From the NCBI GenBank assembly GCA_963727035.1, contig CAVSEY010000018.1:62001-126000 (forward strand): a stretch of DNA of 64,000 nucleotides, written 5' to 3'. Each line of letters opens with the position of its first letter. The stretch's first letter is position 1. A model generated the notes under the pieces. That model made no database searches. It was not told the DNA's origin and was given only the letters and a program-made list of their open reading frames with translations. This stretch comes from Rhodoblastus sp963727035 (GTDB lineage Bacteria; Pseudomonadota; Alphaproteobacteria; Rhizobiales; Beijerinckiaceae). The position numbers and the translations under genes are program-made. Below are positions 8,028-16,250 of the stretch, piece by piece.

Positions 8028-9232
8028 GTTTCGGCTCCCTGTTTGCCTTTTTGCGCCGCCGGAACCTCGAAATGGCGGCACGCCGCGCCCAGGCGGCGGA
8101 CTCCCTCGCGGATTTCGTCGTCGGAGACGATCAGCGGCGGCAGGATGCGCACCACATTTTCGGCGGCGGGGATGACGATGATCTTTTCGGCCCGCGCGGC
8201 GGCGGCGAAATCGGCGTTGGGCACGCGCAGCCGCAGCCCCTGCATCAGGCCTTCGCCACGGATTTCCGCGACGACGTCGGGATGCGCGGCCGCGAGGCCG
8301 GCGAGCGACTGGCGCAGCAAAAGGCCCTTTCTCGCCACATCGTCGAGAAAGCCGGGCGCGAGCAGCACGTCGAGCACGGCGTTGCCGCAGGCCATGGCGA
8401 GCGGATTGCCGCCATAGGTCGTGCCATGCGTGCCCAATCCCATGCCCTTGCCGGCCTCGGCGGTCGACAGCACGGCGCCGAGCGGGAAGCCGCCGCCGAT
8501 GCCCTTGGCCGAGGCGAGGATGTCGGGCGCGACGCCATAAAGCTCATAGGCGAAGAGCTTTCCGGCGCGGCCCATGCCCGACTGCACTTCGTCGAAGCAC
8601 AACAGCATCTTGTGCTCGTCGCAGAGCGCGCGCAGGCCGCGAATGAATTCATGCGAGCCGACGCGAATGCCGCCCTCGCCCTGGATCGGCTCGACCAGAA
8701 TGGCGCCGGTCTGCGGCCCGATCGCCGCTTCGACCGCCTGGAGATCGCCAAAGGGAACCTGGTCGAAGCCCGGCGTCTTCGGCCCGAAGCCGTCGAGATA
8801 TTTCGGATTGCCGCCGGCGGCGATGGTCGCCAGCGTCCGGCCGTGGAACGCCCCCTCGAAAGTGATCATGTGGAAGCGGTCCGGCGCGCCATTGGCCGAA
8901 TTCCACTTGCGCGCCATCTTGATCGTCAGCTCCAGCGCCTCGGCGCCGGAATTGGTGAAAAAGACAAAATCGGCGAAAGTCGCCTCGGTCAGGCGGCGGG
9001 CGAAGGTTTCGCCAAGCGGGATCTGGAACAGGTTGGAGGTGTGCCAGAGCTTGTCCGCCTGATCTTTCAGGGCCTGGACCAGATGGGGGTGGTTGTAGCC
9101 CAGGCTCGCCACGGCGATGCCGCCGCCGAAATCGAGATATTTCTCGCCATTGGCGGCATAGAGCCAGGCGCCTTCGCCGCGCTCGAAGGCCAGCGGATAG
9201 CGCGCATAGGTCGGCAGAATGGCCGAAGTCAC
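8024..9232 (-). CDS. argD: acetylornithine aminotransferase
   Basis: PLP-dependent class III aminotransferase converting N-acetylglutamate semialdehyde to N2-acetylornithine; it may also serve in lysine synthesis. Motifs: FTNSGAEALELTIKMARKW, FHGRTLATIAAGG, CFDEVQSGMGRAGKLFAYE (PLP Asp), and ASAKGIGGGFPLGAV with the Schiff-base Lys. 402 residues from GTG at 9232 (reading VTSAILPTYARYPLAFERGE), chosen because family members start there and AGGAC lies just upstream. The open frame continues to 9460, but the extra 76 residues run through a hairpin and look non-coding. First gene of argD-argF-hslO. Confidence 0.92.
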   Translation of the reverse strand: MTSAILPTYARYPLAFERGEGAWLYAANGEKYLDFGGGIAVASLGYNHPHLVQALKDQADKLWHTSNLFQIPLGETFARRLTEATFADFVFFTNSGAEALELTIKMARKWNSANGAPDRFHMITFEGAFHGRTLATIAAGGNPKYLDGFGPKTPGFDQVPFGDLQAVEAAIGPQTGAILVEPIQGEGGIRVGSHEFIRGLRALCDEHKMLLCFDEVQSGMGRAGKLFAYELYGVAPDILASAKGIGGGFPLGAVLSTAEAGKGMGLGTHGTTYGGNPLAMACGNAVLDVLLAPGFLDDVARKGLLLRQSLAGLAAAHPDVVAEIRGEGLMQGLRLRVPNADFAAAARAEKIIVIPAAENVVRILPPLIVSDDEIREGVRRLGAACRHFEVPAAQKGKQGAET

Positions 9233-9282
9233 GTCCTGAACTCCCGACAGGCTTTGGCGCGGCCCACGCCCGAGGCGCCGGC

Positions 9283-9320
9283 TGAAAAAATAAAGCGCCG
9301 TCCCCCCGCGGGGACGGCGT
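9283..9320 (-). terminator. intrinsic terminator/attenuator in the argD leader
   Basis: A perfect 10-bp GC stem (9296-9305 with 9310-9319, loop CCGC) is followed on the minus strand by CTTTATTTTTT. It faces argD and ends only about 50 bases before its GTG. Because the upstream neighbour gcrA is divergent, there is no upstream operon for it to end, so a role as transcription attenuator is plausible. Confidence 0.6.
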
Positions 9321-9650
9321 TGGCGGAGCTGCAATCTAGAAAATCCCGGCGGCAAGGTCAAATCGCCGGCTTCACCAGATAAAGGGCTCCCGGCGCCGTG
9401 CGATGCAAAGGGCTGTTGAAAACCTTTCCAGCTTCTTAACAACTCTTGCGTGCGATTCAACTGCTGGTGTAATCTTCCCTCAGTCGGCTACGACATCTCG
9501 TGCGGCGCGCGTTGAATGCGCGTCTGCTTTGTCAGTCCTCGTCAGGTTGGAGCCATTCGGCGTCCGTGCGTTCGGGCGCGCGGGTTGTGATTGCCTGTCG
9601 GCGGGGCGCGCGGGAAGAACAAGAACATTATATGGTTTGGAGGCCAAGCG

Positions 9651-10175
9651 ATGTCCTGGACCGATGAACGCGTCGAGCAATTGAAAAAGATGTGGCTCGA
9701 CGGTCTGAGCGCCAGCCAGATCGCGAATGAGCTGGGCGACGGCGTCTCGCGCAACGCGGTGATCGGCAAGGTGCATCGCCTTGGCCTTTCGGGCCGGGTC
9801 AAGTCTCCCGCGCCCGCCCCCGCCCGCCCCCGCGTCAGGAGCCATGGCGAGGGGGACGCGAACGCGCCCGCCGCGCCCATCGTCCACGGCAATCTGGCGG
9901 TGGCTGTGGAGGCGCGCCCCGCGCCGGCGCCGGCGCCACGTCCCGTCGCGGAAGACGTCGTCGTTCCGATCTCCGAGCGCGTCGGCATCATGGACTTGCG
10001 CGAGTCGATGTGCCGCTGGCCGCTGGGCGACCCCGCCACCCCCGACTTCCGCTATTGCGGGGCCAAAATGCAGGTCGGCGTCGGCCCCTATTGCACCTAT
10101 CACGCCCGCATCGCCTATCAGCCGGCGATGGACCGCCGGCGCGACCGCGAAAGGCGCGCCGCCGCGCGGAGCTGA
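9651..10175 (+). CDS. gcrA: cell-cycle regulator GcrA
   Basis: Alphaproteobacterial sigma-70 cofactor that activates promoters carrying CcrM-methylated GANTC sites. 174 residues. N-terminal DNA-binding helix set MSWTDERVEQLKKMWLDGLS, ASQIANELGDGVSRNAVIGK and VHRLGLSGR is the family hallmark. A Pro/Ala-rich linker (about residues 60-110) leads to the sigma-binding end with SMCRWPLGDP, FRYCGAKM and PYCTYHARIAYQP, which contains the conserved Cys. Start at 9651 follows TTGGAGG at good spacing. A GATTC site lies upstream at 9454-9458, consistent with methylation-linked control. Confidence 0.95.
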   Translation: MSWTDERVEQLKKMWLDGLSASQIANELGDGVSRNAVIGKVHRLGLSGRVKSPAPAPARPRVRSHGEGDANAPAAPIVHGNLAVAVEARPAPAPAPRPVAEDVVVPISERVGIMDLRESMCRWPLGDPATPDFRYCGAKMQVGVGPYCTYHARIAYQPAMDRRRDRERRAAARS

Positions 10176-10361
10176 GCCGCCGCTTCGCCGCGCCCGAAGG
10201 GCAAAGGCGAGGGGCCAGCCCGTCAGCACGAGGCCGAAGCAGGTTCGCCCGCTCCGGCCAGATGCAGGAACTGGATTGTCGCGGCGGCGAAACGTCCAGT
10301 CCTCGAAATGACGCGGAACGCGACTCCTCCCCCTTGCCCTTCACGCCCCTTGCCCTTCACG

Positions 10362-10402
10362 AAAAACCCGGCGCCGCCCTGCGGCGCCCGGGTTTTTCTT
10401 TT
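10362..10402. terminator. bidirectional terminator between gcrA and phoB
   Basis: AAAAACCCGGGCGCC-type inverted repeat: AAAAACCCGGCGCCGC at 10363-10377 pairs with GCGGCGCCCGGGTTTTT at 10381-10397, T-rich on both strands. It sits between two convergent genes and should end both. Confidence 0.8.
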
Positions 10403-10425
10403 CCAGGAGCCGGGCTGAGCGCAAG

Positions 10426-11169
10426 TCAGCCGCGCCCAAAAGTCTCGTCGAACGAATAGCCCGAACCGCGCACGGTGCGGATCGGGTCGTCCTCGTGGTC
10501 TTTCGCCAAAGCCTTGCGCAGGCGGCCGATATGGACGTCGACCGTGCGCTCGTCGATCTCGGCCGACAGGCCCCAGACGCTGTCGAGCAATTGCGCGCGC
10601 GAAAACACCCGGCCCGGCTTTTCCATCAGATATTCAAGCAGACGGAATTCGGTCGGTCCGAGATGGATTTCGCGGCCCGAGCGGCGGACGCGGCGGGTTT
10701 CGCGATCGAGTTCGATCTCGCCGGCGCTCAGCCTCACCGCGACGCGCTCCGGGCGCGCCCGGCGCAGAAGGGCGCGAACCCGCGCCATCAGCTCCGGCAC
10801 GGAAAAAGGCTTGACCACATAATCGTCGGCGCCGACGGAAAGCCCGCGCACGCGCTCGCCTTCCTCGCCGCGCGCCGTCAGCATGATGACCGGCAGCGTG
10901 CGCGTCGTCTCCCGCGCGCGCAGCCGGCGGCAGATTTCGAGGCCCGACACGCCCGGCAGCATCCAGTCGAGGATGACGAGATCGGGCGGCGACTCCTCCA
11001 GCCGCAACTCGGCCTCGTCGCCGCGCTCGACGCGCTCGACGACATAGCCTTCGGCTTCCAGATTATAGCTCAGCAGCAGGCCGAGGGCGGCTTCATCCTC
11101 GACGACCAGGATTCGCGGAGCCCCACCGGGGGATGCGGCTCCAATGATAGAGGCGCGCGGTTCGTTCAT
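10426..11169 (-). CDS. phoB: phosphate response regulator PhoB
   Basis: OmpR-family regulator that activates Pho-box promoters when phosphorylated by PhoR. 247 residues. Receiver domain: ILVVEDEAALGLLLSYNLE with the acidic pair, phospho-acceptor Asp68 in LVILDWMLPG, then IMLTARGEEGERVRGL and the switch Lys in GADDYVVKPFS. C-terminal winged helix: LGPTEFRLLEYLMEKPGRVF, SRAQLLDSVWG and ERTVDVHIGRLRKAL, ending IRTVRGSGYSF. It has a slightly long N-terminal tail (about 17 residues). Last gene of the pst-pho cluster, 22 bases after phoU. Confidence 0.95.
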   Translation of the reverse strand: MNEPRASIIGAASPGGAPRILVVEDEAALGLLLSYNLEAEGYVVERVERGDEAELRLEESPPDLVILDWMLPGVSGLEICRRLRARETTRTLPVIMLTARGEEGERVRGLSVGADDYVVKPFSVPELMARVRALLRRARPERVAVRLSAGEIELDRETRRVRRSGREIHLGPTEFRLLEYLMEKPGRVFSRAQLLDSVWGLSAEIDERTVDVHIGRLRKALAKDHEDDPIRTVRGSGYSFDETFGRG

Positions 11170-11191
11170 GAGAGCAGAAGGCTCCTAAATT

Positions 11192-11893
11192 TTACGGGAG
11201 AGCCGCGGCTTCGGGACCACGCGGCCGATCCTCGCCCAGAAGATTCTCGCCGGTGACGATATAGACCACGGTCTCGGCGATATTGGTGGCGTGATCGCCA
11301 ACCCGCTCCAGGGCCTTCGAGCAGAACAGCAGATGGGTGCAGAAGGTGATGTTGCGCGGGTCTTCCATCATGAAGGTGAGGAGATCGCGGAACACCGAAT
11401 CCTCGAGCGCGTCGAGTTCGGCGTCGCGCGTCCAGACCACGCGGGCGGCGTTGGCGTCGCGCTGGGCATAGGCGTCGAGCACGTCCTTGAGCTGGTTGGC
11501 GGCGACTTCATGCATCGACTTGAGGCCGATCACCGCCCGCGACAGGCGGGTCTCGCCCGCGATCTTGGTCGTGCGCTTGGCGATATTCTTGGCCTGGTCG
11601 CCAATGCGCTCGAGATCGGCGGAAATGCGCATCACGCCGATGACGTCGCGCAGATCGACCGCCACCGGCTGGCGCCGCGCCAGCGTGCGCACGGCGAAAT
11701 CCTCGACGGTGCGCTGGAGAATGTCGAGGCGCAGGTCGGTCTCGATCACCCGATGGGCCAGATCGGCGTTCATGGTCGCCAGGGCGTCCATGGCGTCGGA
11801 CAGCATTTTTTCAGCGATGCCGCCCATTTCCGAAATATGGCGGTCGAGCGTTTCGAGATCGGCGTCGAACGAGCGGACGGTATGATCGACCAT
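11192..11893 (-). CDS. phoU: phosphate signalling protein PhoU
   Basis: Cytoplasmic helical-bundle protein that links the PstSCAB transporter to PhoR and dampens signalling when phosphate is plentiful. 233 residues from MVDHTVRSFDADLETLDRHI. It shows the two PhoU repeats with metal-binding signatures ERIGDQAKNIAKR and ERVGDHATNIAE. The ATG at 11893 is preferred over the longer frame, which runs back into pstB. It lies between pstB and phoB. Confidence 0.95.
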   Translation of the reverse strand: MVDHTVRSFDADLETLDRHISEMGGIAEKMLSDAMDALATMNADLAHRVIETDLRLDILQRTVEDFAVRTLARRQPVAVDLRDVIGVMRISADLERIGDQAKNIAKRTTKIAGETRLSRAVIGLKSMHEVAANQLKDVLDAYAQRDANAARVVWTRDAELDALEDSVFRDLLTFMMEDPRNITFCTHLLFCSKALERVGDHATNIAETVVYIVTGENLLGEDRPRGPEAAALP

Positions 11894-11924
11894 TGTCAGA
11901 ACCCTGTTGAGGCGGAAGTTCGGA

Positions 11925-12725
11925 TCAGCCGAAACGGCCGGTGATATAGTCCTGGGTGCGGCGCTCTTTCGGCGACGTGAAGATGTTGTCGGTCTGGTCG
12001 AACTCAACCATTTCGCCAAGATACATGAAGGCCGTGTACTGGGAGACGCGCACCGCCTGCTGCATGTTGTGGGTGACGATGGCGATGGTGTAGTCGCTGC
12101 GCAATTCGTCGATCAGCTCCTCGATCTTGGCGGTCGAAATCGGATCGAGCGCCGAGGCCGGCTCGTCGAGCAGGATGACTTCCGGCTGGATCGCGACGGT
12201 GCGGGCGATGCACAGGCGCTGCTGCTGGCCGCCGGACAGGCTGAGGCCGCTGGCGTTGAGCTGGTCCTTGACCTCGTCCCAGATCGCCGCGCTGCGCAAG
12301 GCCTTTTCGACGCGCTCGTCCATCTCGGCCTTGCTCATCTTCTCGTAAAGCCGGATGCCGAAGGCGATATTGTCGTAGATCGACATCGGAAAGGGCGTCG
12401 GCTTCTGGAACACCATGCCGACGCGGGCGCGCAGGGAGTTCACGTCGAGCTTGGGATCGAGAATGTTCTCGCCGTCGAGCAGAACCTCGCCTTCCGCGCG
12501 CTGGCGCGGATAGAGGTCGAACATGCGGTTGAGCACGCGCAGCAAAGTGGACTTGCCGCAGCCCGAGGGACCGATCAGGGCCGTGACCTGATTGGCGTAG
12601 AAATTGAGGTTCACCGACTTCAGGGATCTGATGTCGCCGTAATAGAAGTCGAGATTCCTGACCGTCATCTTTTCCGCGAGCTTTTCACGCGGGGCGAACG
12701 TTTGCGGGGCGGCGAGGTCGGTCAT
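11925..12725 (-). CDS. pstB: phosphate ABC transporter ATP-binding protein
   Basis: ATPase of the high-affinity phosphate importer. About 266 residues from MTDLAAPQTFAPREKLAEKM. Walker A GPSGCGKST, Q-loop VFQKPTPFPMS, ABC signature LSGGQQQRLCIAR, Walker B VILLDEPASALDP and switch His VTHNMQQ are all present, and the LDPIST/AFMYLGEMVEF end is specific for PstB. The start overlaps the pstA stop (ATGA), so translation is probably coupled. Confidence 0.97.
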   Translation of the reverse strand: MTDLAAPQTFAPREKLAEKMTVRNLDFYYGDIRSLKSVNLNFYANQVTALIGPSGCGKSTLLRVLNRMFDLYPRQRAEGEVLLDGENILDPKLDVNSLRARVGMVFQKPTPFPMSIYDNIAFGIRLYEKMSKAEMDERVEKALRSAAIWDEVKDQLNASGLSLSGGQQQRLCIARTVAIQPEVILLDEPASALDPISTAKIEELIDELRSDYTIAIVTHNMQQAVRVSQYTAFMYLGEMVEFDQTDNIFTSPKERRTQDYITGRFG

Positions 12726-13564
12726 GAGCTGGTCCTTTGCGCGCCGAGAACGCGAGCGGTGATCGAGAGCGCCAGAACGGCGAAAGTGATCAGGAAGGCG
12801 CCGACCCAGGCGAGCGCCTGCCATTGCTTGTAGGGCGACTGCGAGAACTGGAAGATCACCACGGGCAAGCTCGCCATCGGCGCGTTGAGATTGGTGCTCC
12901 AGAACTGGTTGTTCAGCGAGGTGAACAACAAAGGCGCGGTTTCGCCCGAGACGCGGGCGATCGCCAGCAGCAGGCCGGTGATGAGGCCGGCGCGCGCCGC
13001 CTTGTAGGCGACGTGACGGATCACCAGCCAGCGCGGCAGGCCGAGCGCGGACGCCGCCTCGCGCAGGGTTCCCGGCACCAGATTGAGCATGTCCTCGGTG
13101 GTGCGCACCACCACCGGCACGACCAGCAAGGCGAGCGCGATCGCGCCGGCGAACGCCGAGAAATGGCCCATCGGAACCACCGTGATCTCATAGACGAACA
13201 GGCCGATGACGATCGAAGGCGCCGACAGCAACACGTCGTTGATGAAGCGCACGACGGTCGTCAGCTTCGCGTTGCGGCCATATTCGGCCATATAGGTGCC
13301 GGCGAACAGGCCGAGCGGCGCGCCGATCAGGACGCCGAAAAAGGTCATGATCAGCGAGCCGAAGATGGCGTTGAGCAGGCCGCCCGCGGCGCCCGGCGGC
13401 GGCGTCATCTGGGTGAAGACCGCAGGAGACAGGCTGGAAAAGCCGTTCCACACCAAGGCCGCGAGAATCAACGCCAGAGCAAGCAGTCCGATGGCCGCCG
13501 AAACGTAGCAAAGGCCCATGACGATGGCGCTGCGCGCCTTGCGCGACGTTTGCAGGCGAGACAT
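12722..13564 (-). CDS. pstA: phosphate ABC transporter permease PstA
   Basis: Inner-membrane permease subunit, 280 residues with about six membrane helices. The EAA loop reads REAASALGLPRWLVIRHVAY. Typical PstA segments are GAPLGLFAGTYMAEYG, FINDVLLSAPSIVIGLFVY and RVSGETAPLLFTSL. It follows pstC by one base and its stop overlaps pstB. Confidence 0.95.
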   Translation of the reverse strand: MSRLQTSRKARSAIVMGLCYVSAAIGLLALALILAALVWNGFSSLSPAVFTQMTPPPGAAGGLLNAIFGSLIMTFFGVLIGAPLGLFAGTYMAEYGRNAKLTTVVRFINDVLLSAPSIVIGLFVYEITVVPMGHFSAFAGAIALALLVVPVVVRTTEDMLNLVPGTLREAASALGLPRWLVIRHVAYKAARAGLITGLLLAIARVSGETAPLLFTSLNNQFWSTNLNAPMASLPVVIFQFSQSPYKQWQALAWVGAFLITFAVLALSITARVLGAQRTSS

Positions 13565-13565
13565 T

Positions 13566-14561
13566 TCAGCGCGCTCCCTTTCCTTCGATGCGCATCAGCA
13601 GCAGACGCGATACCGCAAGGACGATGAAGGTGATGACGAACAGCAGCAGGCCGAGCGCGATCAGCGAGGAGGTGTAGATCTTGCCGTCGGCTTCGGTGAA
13701 TTCGTTGGCGATGGTCGCCGAGATCGTGGTTCCGGGACCAAGGATCGACGGGGAGATCCGGTGGGCGTTGCCGATCACGAAGGTCACCGCCATGGTTTCG
13801 CCGAGCGCGCGGCCCAGGGCCAGCATCACGCCGCCGACGAGGCCGACGCCGGTATAGGGCGCGACGATGAAGCGGATGACTTCCCAGCGGGTGCTGCCGA
13901 CGCCATAGGCGGCTTCCTTGAGCACCGCCGGAACGGTGTTGAACACGTCGCGCGAAATCGAGGAGATCAGCGGCAGGATCATGATCGCAAGGATGAGGCT
14001 CGCGGTCAGGATGCCGATGCCATAGGGCGGCCCTGCGAACAGAAGGTTCAGGCCGGGGACATCGGCGAAAGTCGCGATCACCGCCGGCTGGACATGGGCC
14101 TGAAGGAAGGGCGCGAAGACGAACATGCCCCAGATGCCGTAGATGATCGAGGGAATGCCCGCGAGCAGTTCGACCGCGACGCCGATCGGGCGGCGCAGTT
14201 GATAGGGGCAGAGTTCGGTGAGGAAGACGGCGATGCCGAAGCCGACCGGCGCGGCGATCAGCAAGGCGATGAAGGAGGTGACGAGCGTGCCGTAGATCGC
14301 GGGCGCGGCGCCGAAATTTTCGGTGACCGGATTCCAGGCCTCCGAGGTCAGGAAGCCGAAGCCGAATTTGCTCAGGGCGGGCAGAGAGCCCTGCACCAGC
14401 GACACAATGACGCCGCCCAGCACCACCAGGACCGTGATGGCCGAGGACCGGGTCACGATGTGGAAGATCCGGTCGCCGATTTCGAAACGGCGCAGCACCT
14501 TCTCACGACTGTCGATTTTGGCCGTCGATCTGGCCCCGGAACTCAACGCCGCCTCCGTCAT
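13566..14561 (-). CDS. pstC: phosphate ABC transporter permease PstC
   Basis: Second permease of the Pst importer, 331 residues. N-terminal cytoplasmic arm, then membrane helices (SAITVLVVLGGVIVSLVQG and others), the AAPVGFGIAVFLTELCP segment, ELLAGIPSIIYGIWGMF, and the EAA loop KEAAYGVGSTRWEVIRFIV. LGRALGETMAVTFVIGN is a PstC hallmark. It lies 60 bases after pstS with a hairpin between them. Confidence 0.95.
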   Translation of the reverse strand: MTEAALSSGARSTAKIDSREKVLRRFEIGDRIFHIVTRSSAITVLVVLGGVIVSLVQGSLPALSKFGFGFLTSEAWNPVTENFGAAPAIYGTLVTSFIALLIAAPVGFGIAVFLTELCPYQLRRPIGVAVELLAGIPSIIYGIWGMFVFAPFLQAHVQPAVIATFADVPGLNLLFAGPPYGIGILTASLILAIMILPLISSISRDVFNTVPAVLKEAAYGVGSTRWEVIRFIVAPYTGVGLVGGVMLALGRALGETMAVTFVIGNAHRISPSILGPGTTISATIANEFTEADGKIYTSSLIALGLLLFVITFIVLAVSRLLLMRIEGKGAR

Positions 14562-14584
14562 CTGCGACCCTCCAAACCGCGGAC

Positions 14585-14612
14585 TGCCGGAGGCCGTAGC
14601 CTCCGGCGGCCC
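14585..14612 (-). other. hairpin between pstS and pstC
   Basis: GCCGGAGGC-cgta-GCCTCCGGC, a perfect 9-bp stem in the 60-base spacer. There is no T-tract, so it more likely protects the pstS part of the mRNA or causes partial termination, which would give more binding protein than permease. Confidence 0.5.
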
Positions 14613-14621
14613 ATCCGGCGA

Positions 14622-15668
14622 TTATTTCGCCTCGTAGACCGGCTTGCCGCTGGCGTCCTTGATGTCGTTCGCCCAGGTCGTCTTGATCAAGGCGACGACA
14701 TTGGCCGGCATCGGAATATAGTCAAGCGCCTCGGCCTGCTTGGCGCCGTTCTTGAAGGCCCAGCTGAAGAACTTCAGGGCTTCGGCGGCGGCGGCGGCGT
14801 CCGGCACCTGCTTGGGCATCAGGATGAAGGTCGAGGCCGTGATCGGCCAGGATTTGGCCCCCGGCTGTTCGGTCAGGATCTGATAGAAGCCCGGCGCATG
14901 GGCCCAATCAGCGTTGGCCGCGGCCGACTGGAAGGTGGCCGTTTCCGGCTTGACCCTTTTGCCGTCCTTGTTGACCATGTCGGTGTAGGTCATCTTGTTT
15001 TCCGTGGCGTAGGCATATTCGACATAGCCGATTGAATTGGCCGTGACGCCCACGGTGTTGGAGACGCCTTCATTGCCCTTGGCGCCGAGGCCGACCGGCC
15101 ATTCGACCGAAACCGCGGAACCGACCTTCGAGCTCCATTCCGGAGAAACCTTCACCAGATAATTGGTGAAGTTGAAGGTCGTGCCCGAGCCATCGGAGCG
15201 GTGGACCACGGCGATCGCGGCGTCCGGCAGTTTCGCGCCGGGGTTCAGCTTGACGAGGGCGGGATCGTTCCATTTGGTGATCTCGCCGAGGTAGATCTTG
15301 GCGAGCGTCGGGCCGTCGATCGCGAGCTGGCCGGCCTTGACGCCCTCGACATTGACGACCGGCACGATGCCGCCCATCACCATCGGCCATTGCACCAGAC
15401 CGTTCTTGTCCAGAACGTCGGGCGTGAGCGGCGCGTCGCTGGCGCCGAAGGTGACCGTGCGGGCCTCGATCTGCTTGATGCCGCCGCCGGAGCCAATCGA
15501 CTGGTAGTTCAGGCTGAAGCCGGTGTCCTTCTTGTAGGTGTCGGCCCATTTTGAATAGATCGGGTAGGGGAAGGTCGCGCCCGCGCCGGAAATTTCGGCG
15601 GCGAGAGCGGAGGTCCCGACGCCGACAACGGCGGCGGCGATGAAAGCGGAGCGCAGGAATTTCGACAT
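14622..15668 (-). CDS. pstS: periplasmic phosphate-binding protein PstS
   Basis: Captures phosphate in the periplasm for PstCAB. 348 residues. Signal peptide MSKFLRSAFIAAAVVGVGTSALA, then the binding signature ISGAGATFPYPIYSKW, the QSIGSGGGIKQI loop, TFGASDAPL, and VHRSDGSGTTFNF, which carries Ser/Asp/Arg ligands of the phosphate site. The C-terminus YIPMPANVVALIKTTW is typical. It is the first gene behind the Pho box at 15758-15775. Confidence 0.97.
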   Translation of the reverse strand: MSKFLRSAFIAAAVVGVGTSALAAEISGAGATFPYPIYSKWADTYKKDTGFSLNYQSIGSGGGIKQIEARTVTFGASDAPLTPDVLDKNGLVQWPMVMGGIVPVVNVEGVKAGQLAIDGPTLAKIYLGEITKWNDPALVKLNPGAKLPDAAIAVVHRSDGSGTTFNFTNYLVKVSPEWSSKVGSAVSVEWPVGLGAKGNEGVSNTVGVTANSIGYVEYAYATENKMTYTDMVNKDGKRVKPETATFQSAAANADWAHAPGFYQILTEQPGAKSWPITASTFILMPKQVPDAAAAAEALKFFSWAFKNGAKQAEALDYIPMPANVVALIKTTWANDIKDASGKPVYEAK

Positions 15669-15757
15669 GTCAATCCTCTCCAGAGGTTGAACTGGATGCG
15701 AGCGCGGGAGCGGCTCGCGTCATGCGCCGGAGCGCCGCGCAGGCTTACGACGCCGAC

Positions 15758-15775
15758 GTGACAGTTCCGTGACGA
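15758..15775 (-). promoter_or_regulatory. Pho box upstream of pstS
   Basis: On the minus strand the site reads TCGTCACGGAACTGTCAC: two 7-base half-sites, TCGTCAC and CTGTCAC, separated by 4 bases. This is the spacing of the PhoB consensus (CTGTCAT repeated every 11). It ends about 90 bases before the pstS ATG. Confidence 0.8.
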
Positions 15776-15863
15776 ACGCCGGCGACCGATCCCGCGACAC
15801 ATCGTCTCGCAGCCGAGCCGCGCCTCGTGGCGATAACAAAAAATAGCTTTGATTTCATTCTAT

Positions 15864-16131
15864 TAGAGCGTTCTCCGATCATATTGACGCAATCTGCCGA
15901 GGGAATTTCGCGCCGTGGCAAGGAGGGCGGCGACGGCCGTGTCGGGGACACGGCCGAGCCGGCCGACGCAGCGACGGCGCGAAATTCCCCGGCCCGAAGG
16001 GTTCGCTTTCGGCGGACGCCCGGTGCGGCGCGCGCCTCGACCGCATCCCCGATGCGCTCGTCGGCGCGCGCCTGCTGGATCGTCTCTCCGAAAGTGAACA
16101 GATTGCGCCAATATGATCGGAAAACGCTCTA
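15864..16131. mobile_element. MITE-like nested palindromic element
   Basis: Terminal inverted repeats of 33 bp (15864-15896 and 16099-16131) match at 31 positions and start TAGAGCGTT. Inside lie perfect 16-bp arms at 15901-15916 and 15974-15989 (gggaatttcgcgccgt) and a 10-bp arm hairpin at 15934-15956 around GGG. No transposase gene is inside. The element separates phoR from the pstS promoter. Confidence 0.65.
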
Positions 16132-16250
16132 GCTCCGGCCTCCGAACCGTCGGACGCAAGCTGAGCGCCCGCCGGCGTTAGCTGGCCAAAACTATCCATC
16201 AACGGGCCGGTCGGCGCGGACGCCGTCAACCCTTTCGCGGGCGGATGGCG

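Noticed and set aside
7089..9382. Two long plus-strand frames opposite argF and argD
   Set aside because: Composition shadows of real enzymes on the minus strand.
13518..15035. 505-residue plus-strand frame
   Set aside because: Antisense to pstC and pstS, which have clear family motifs.
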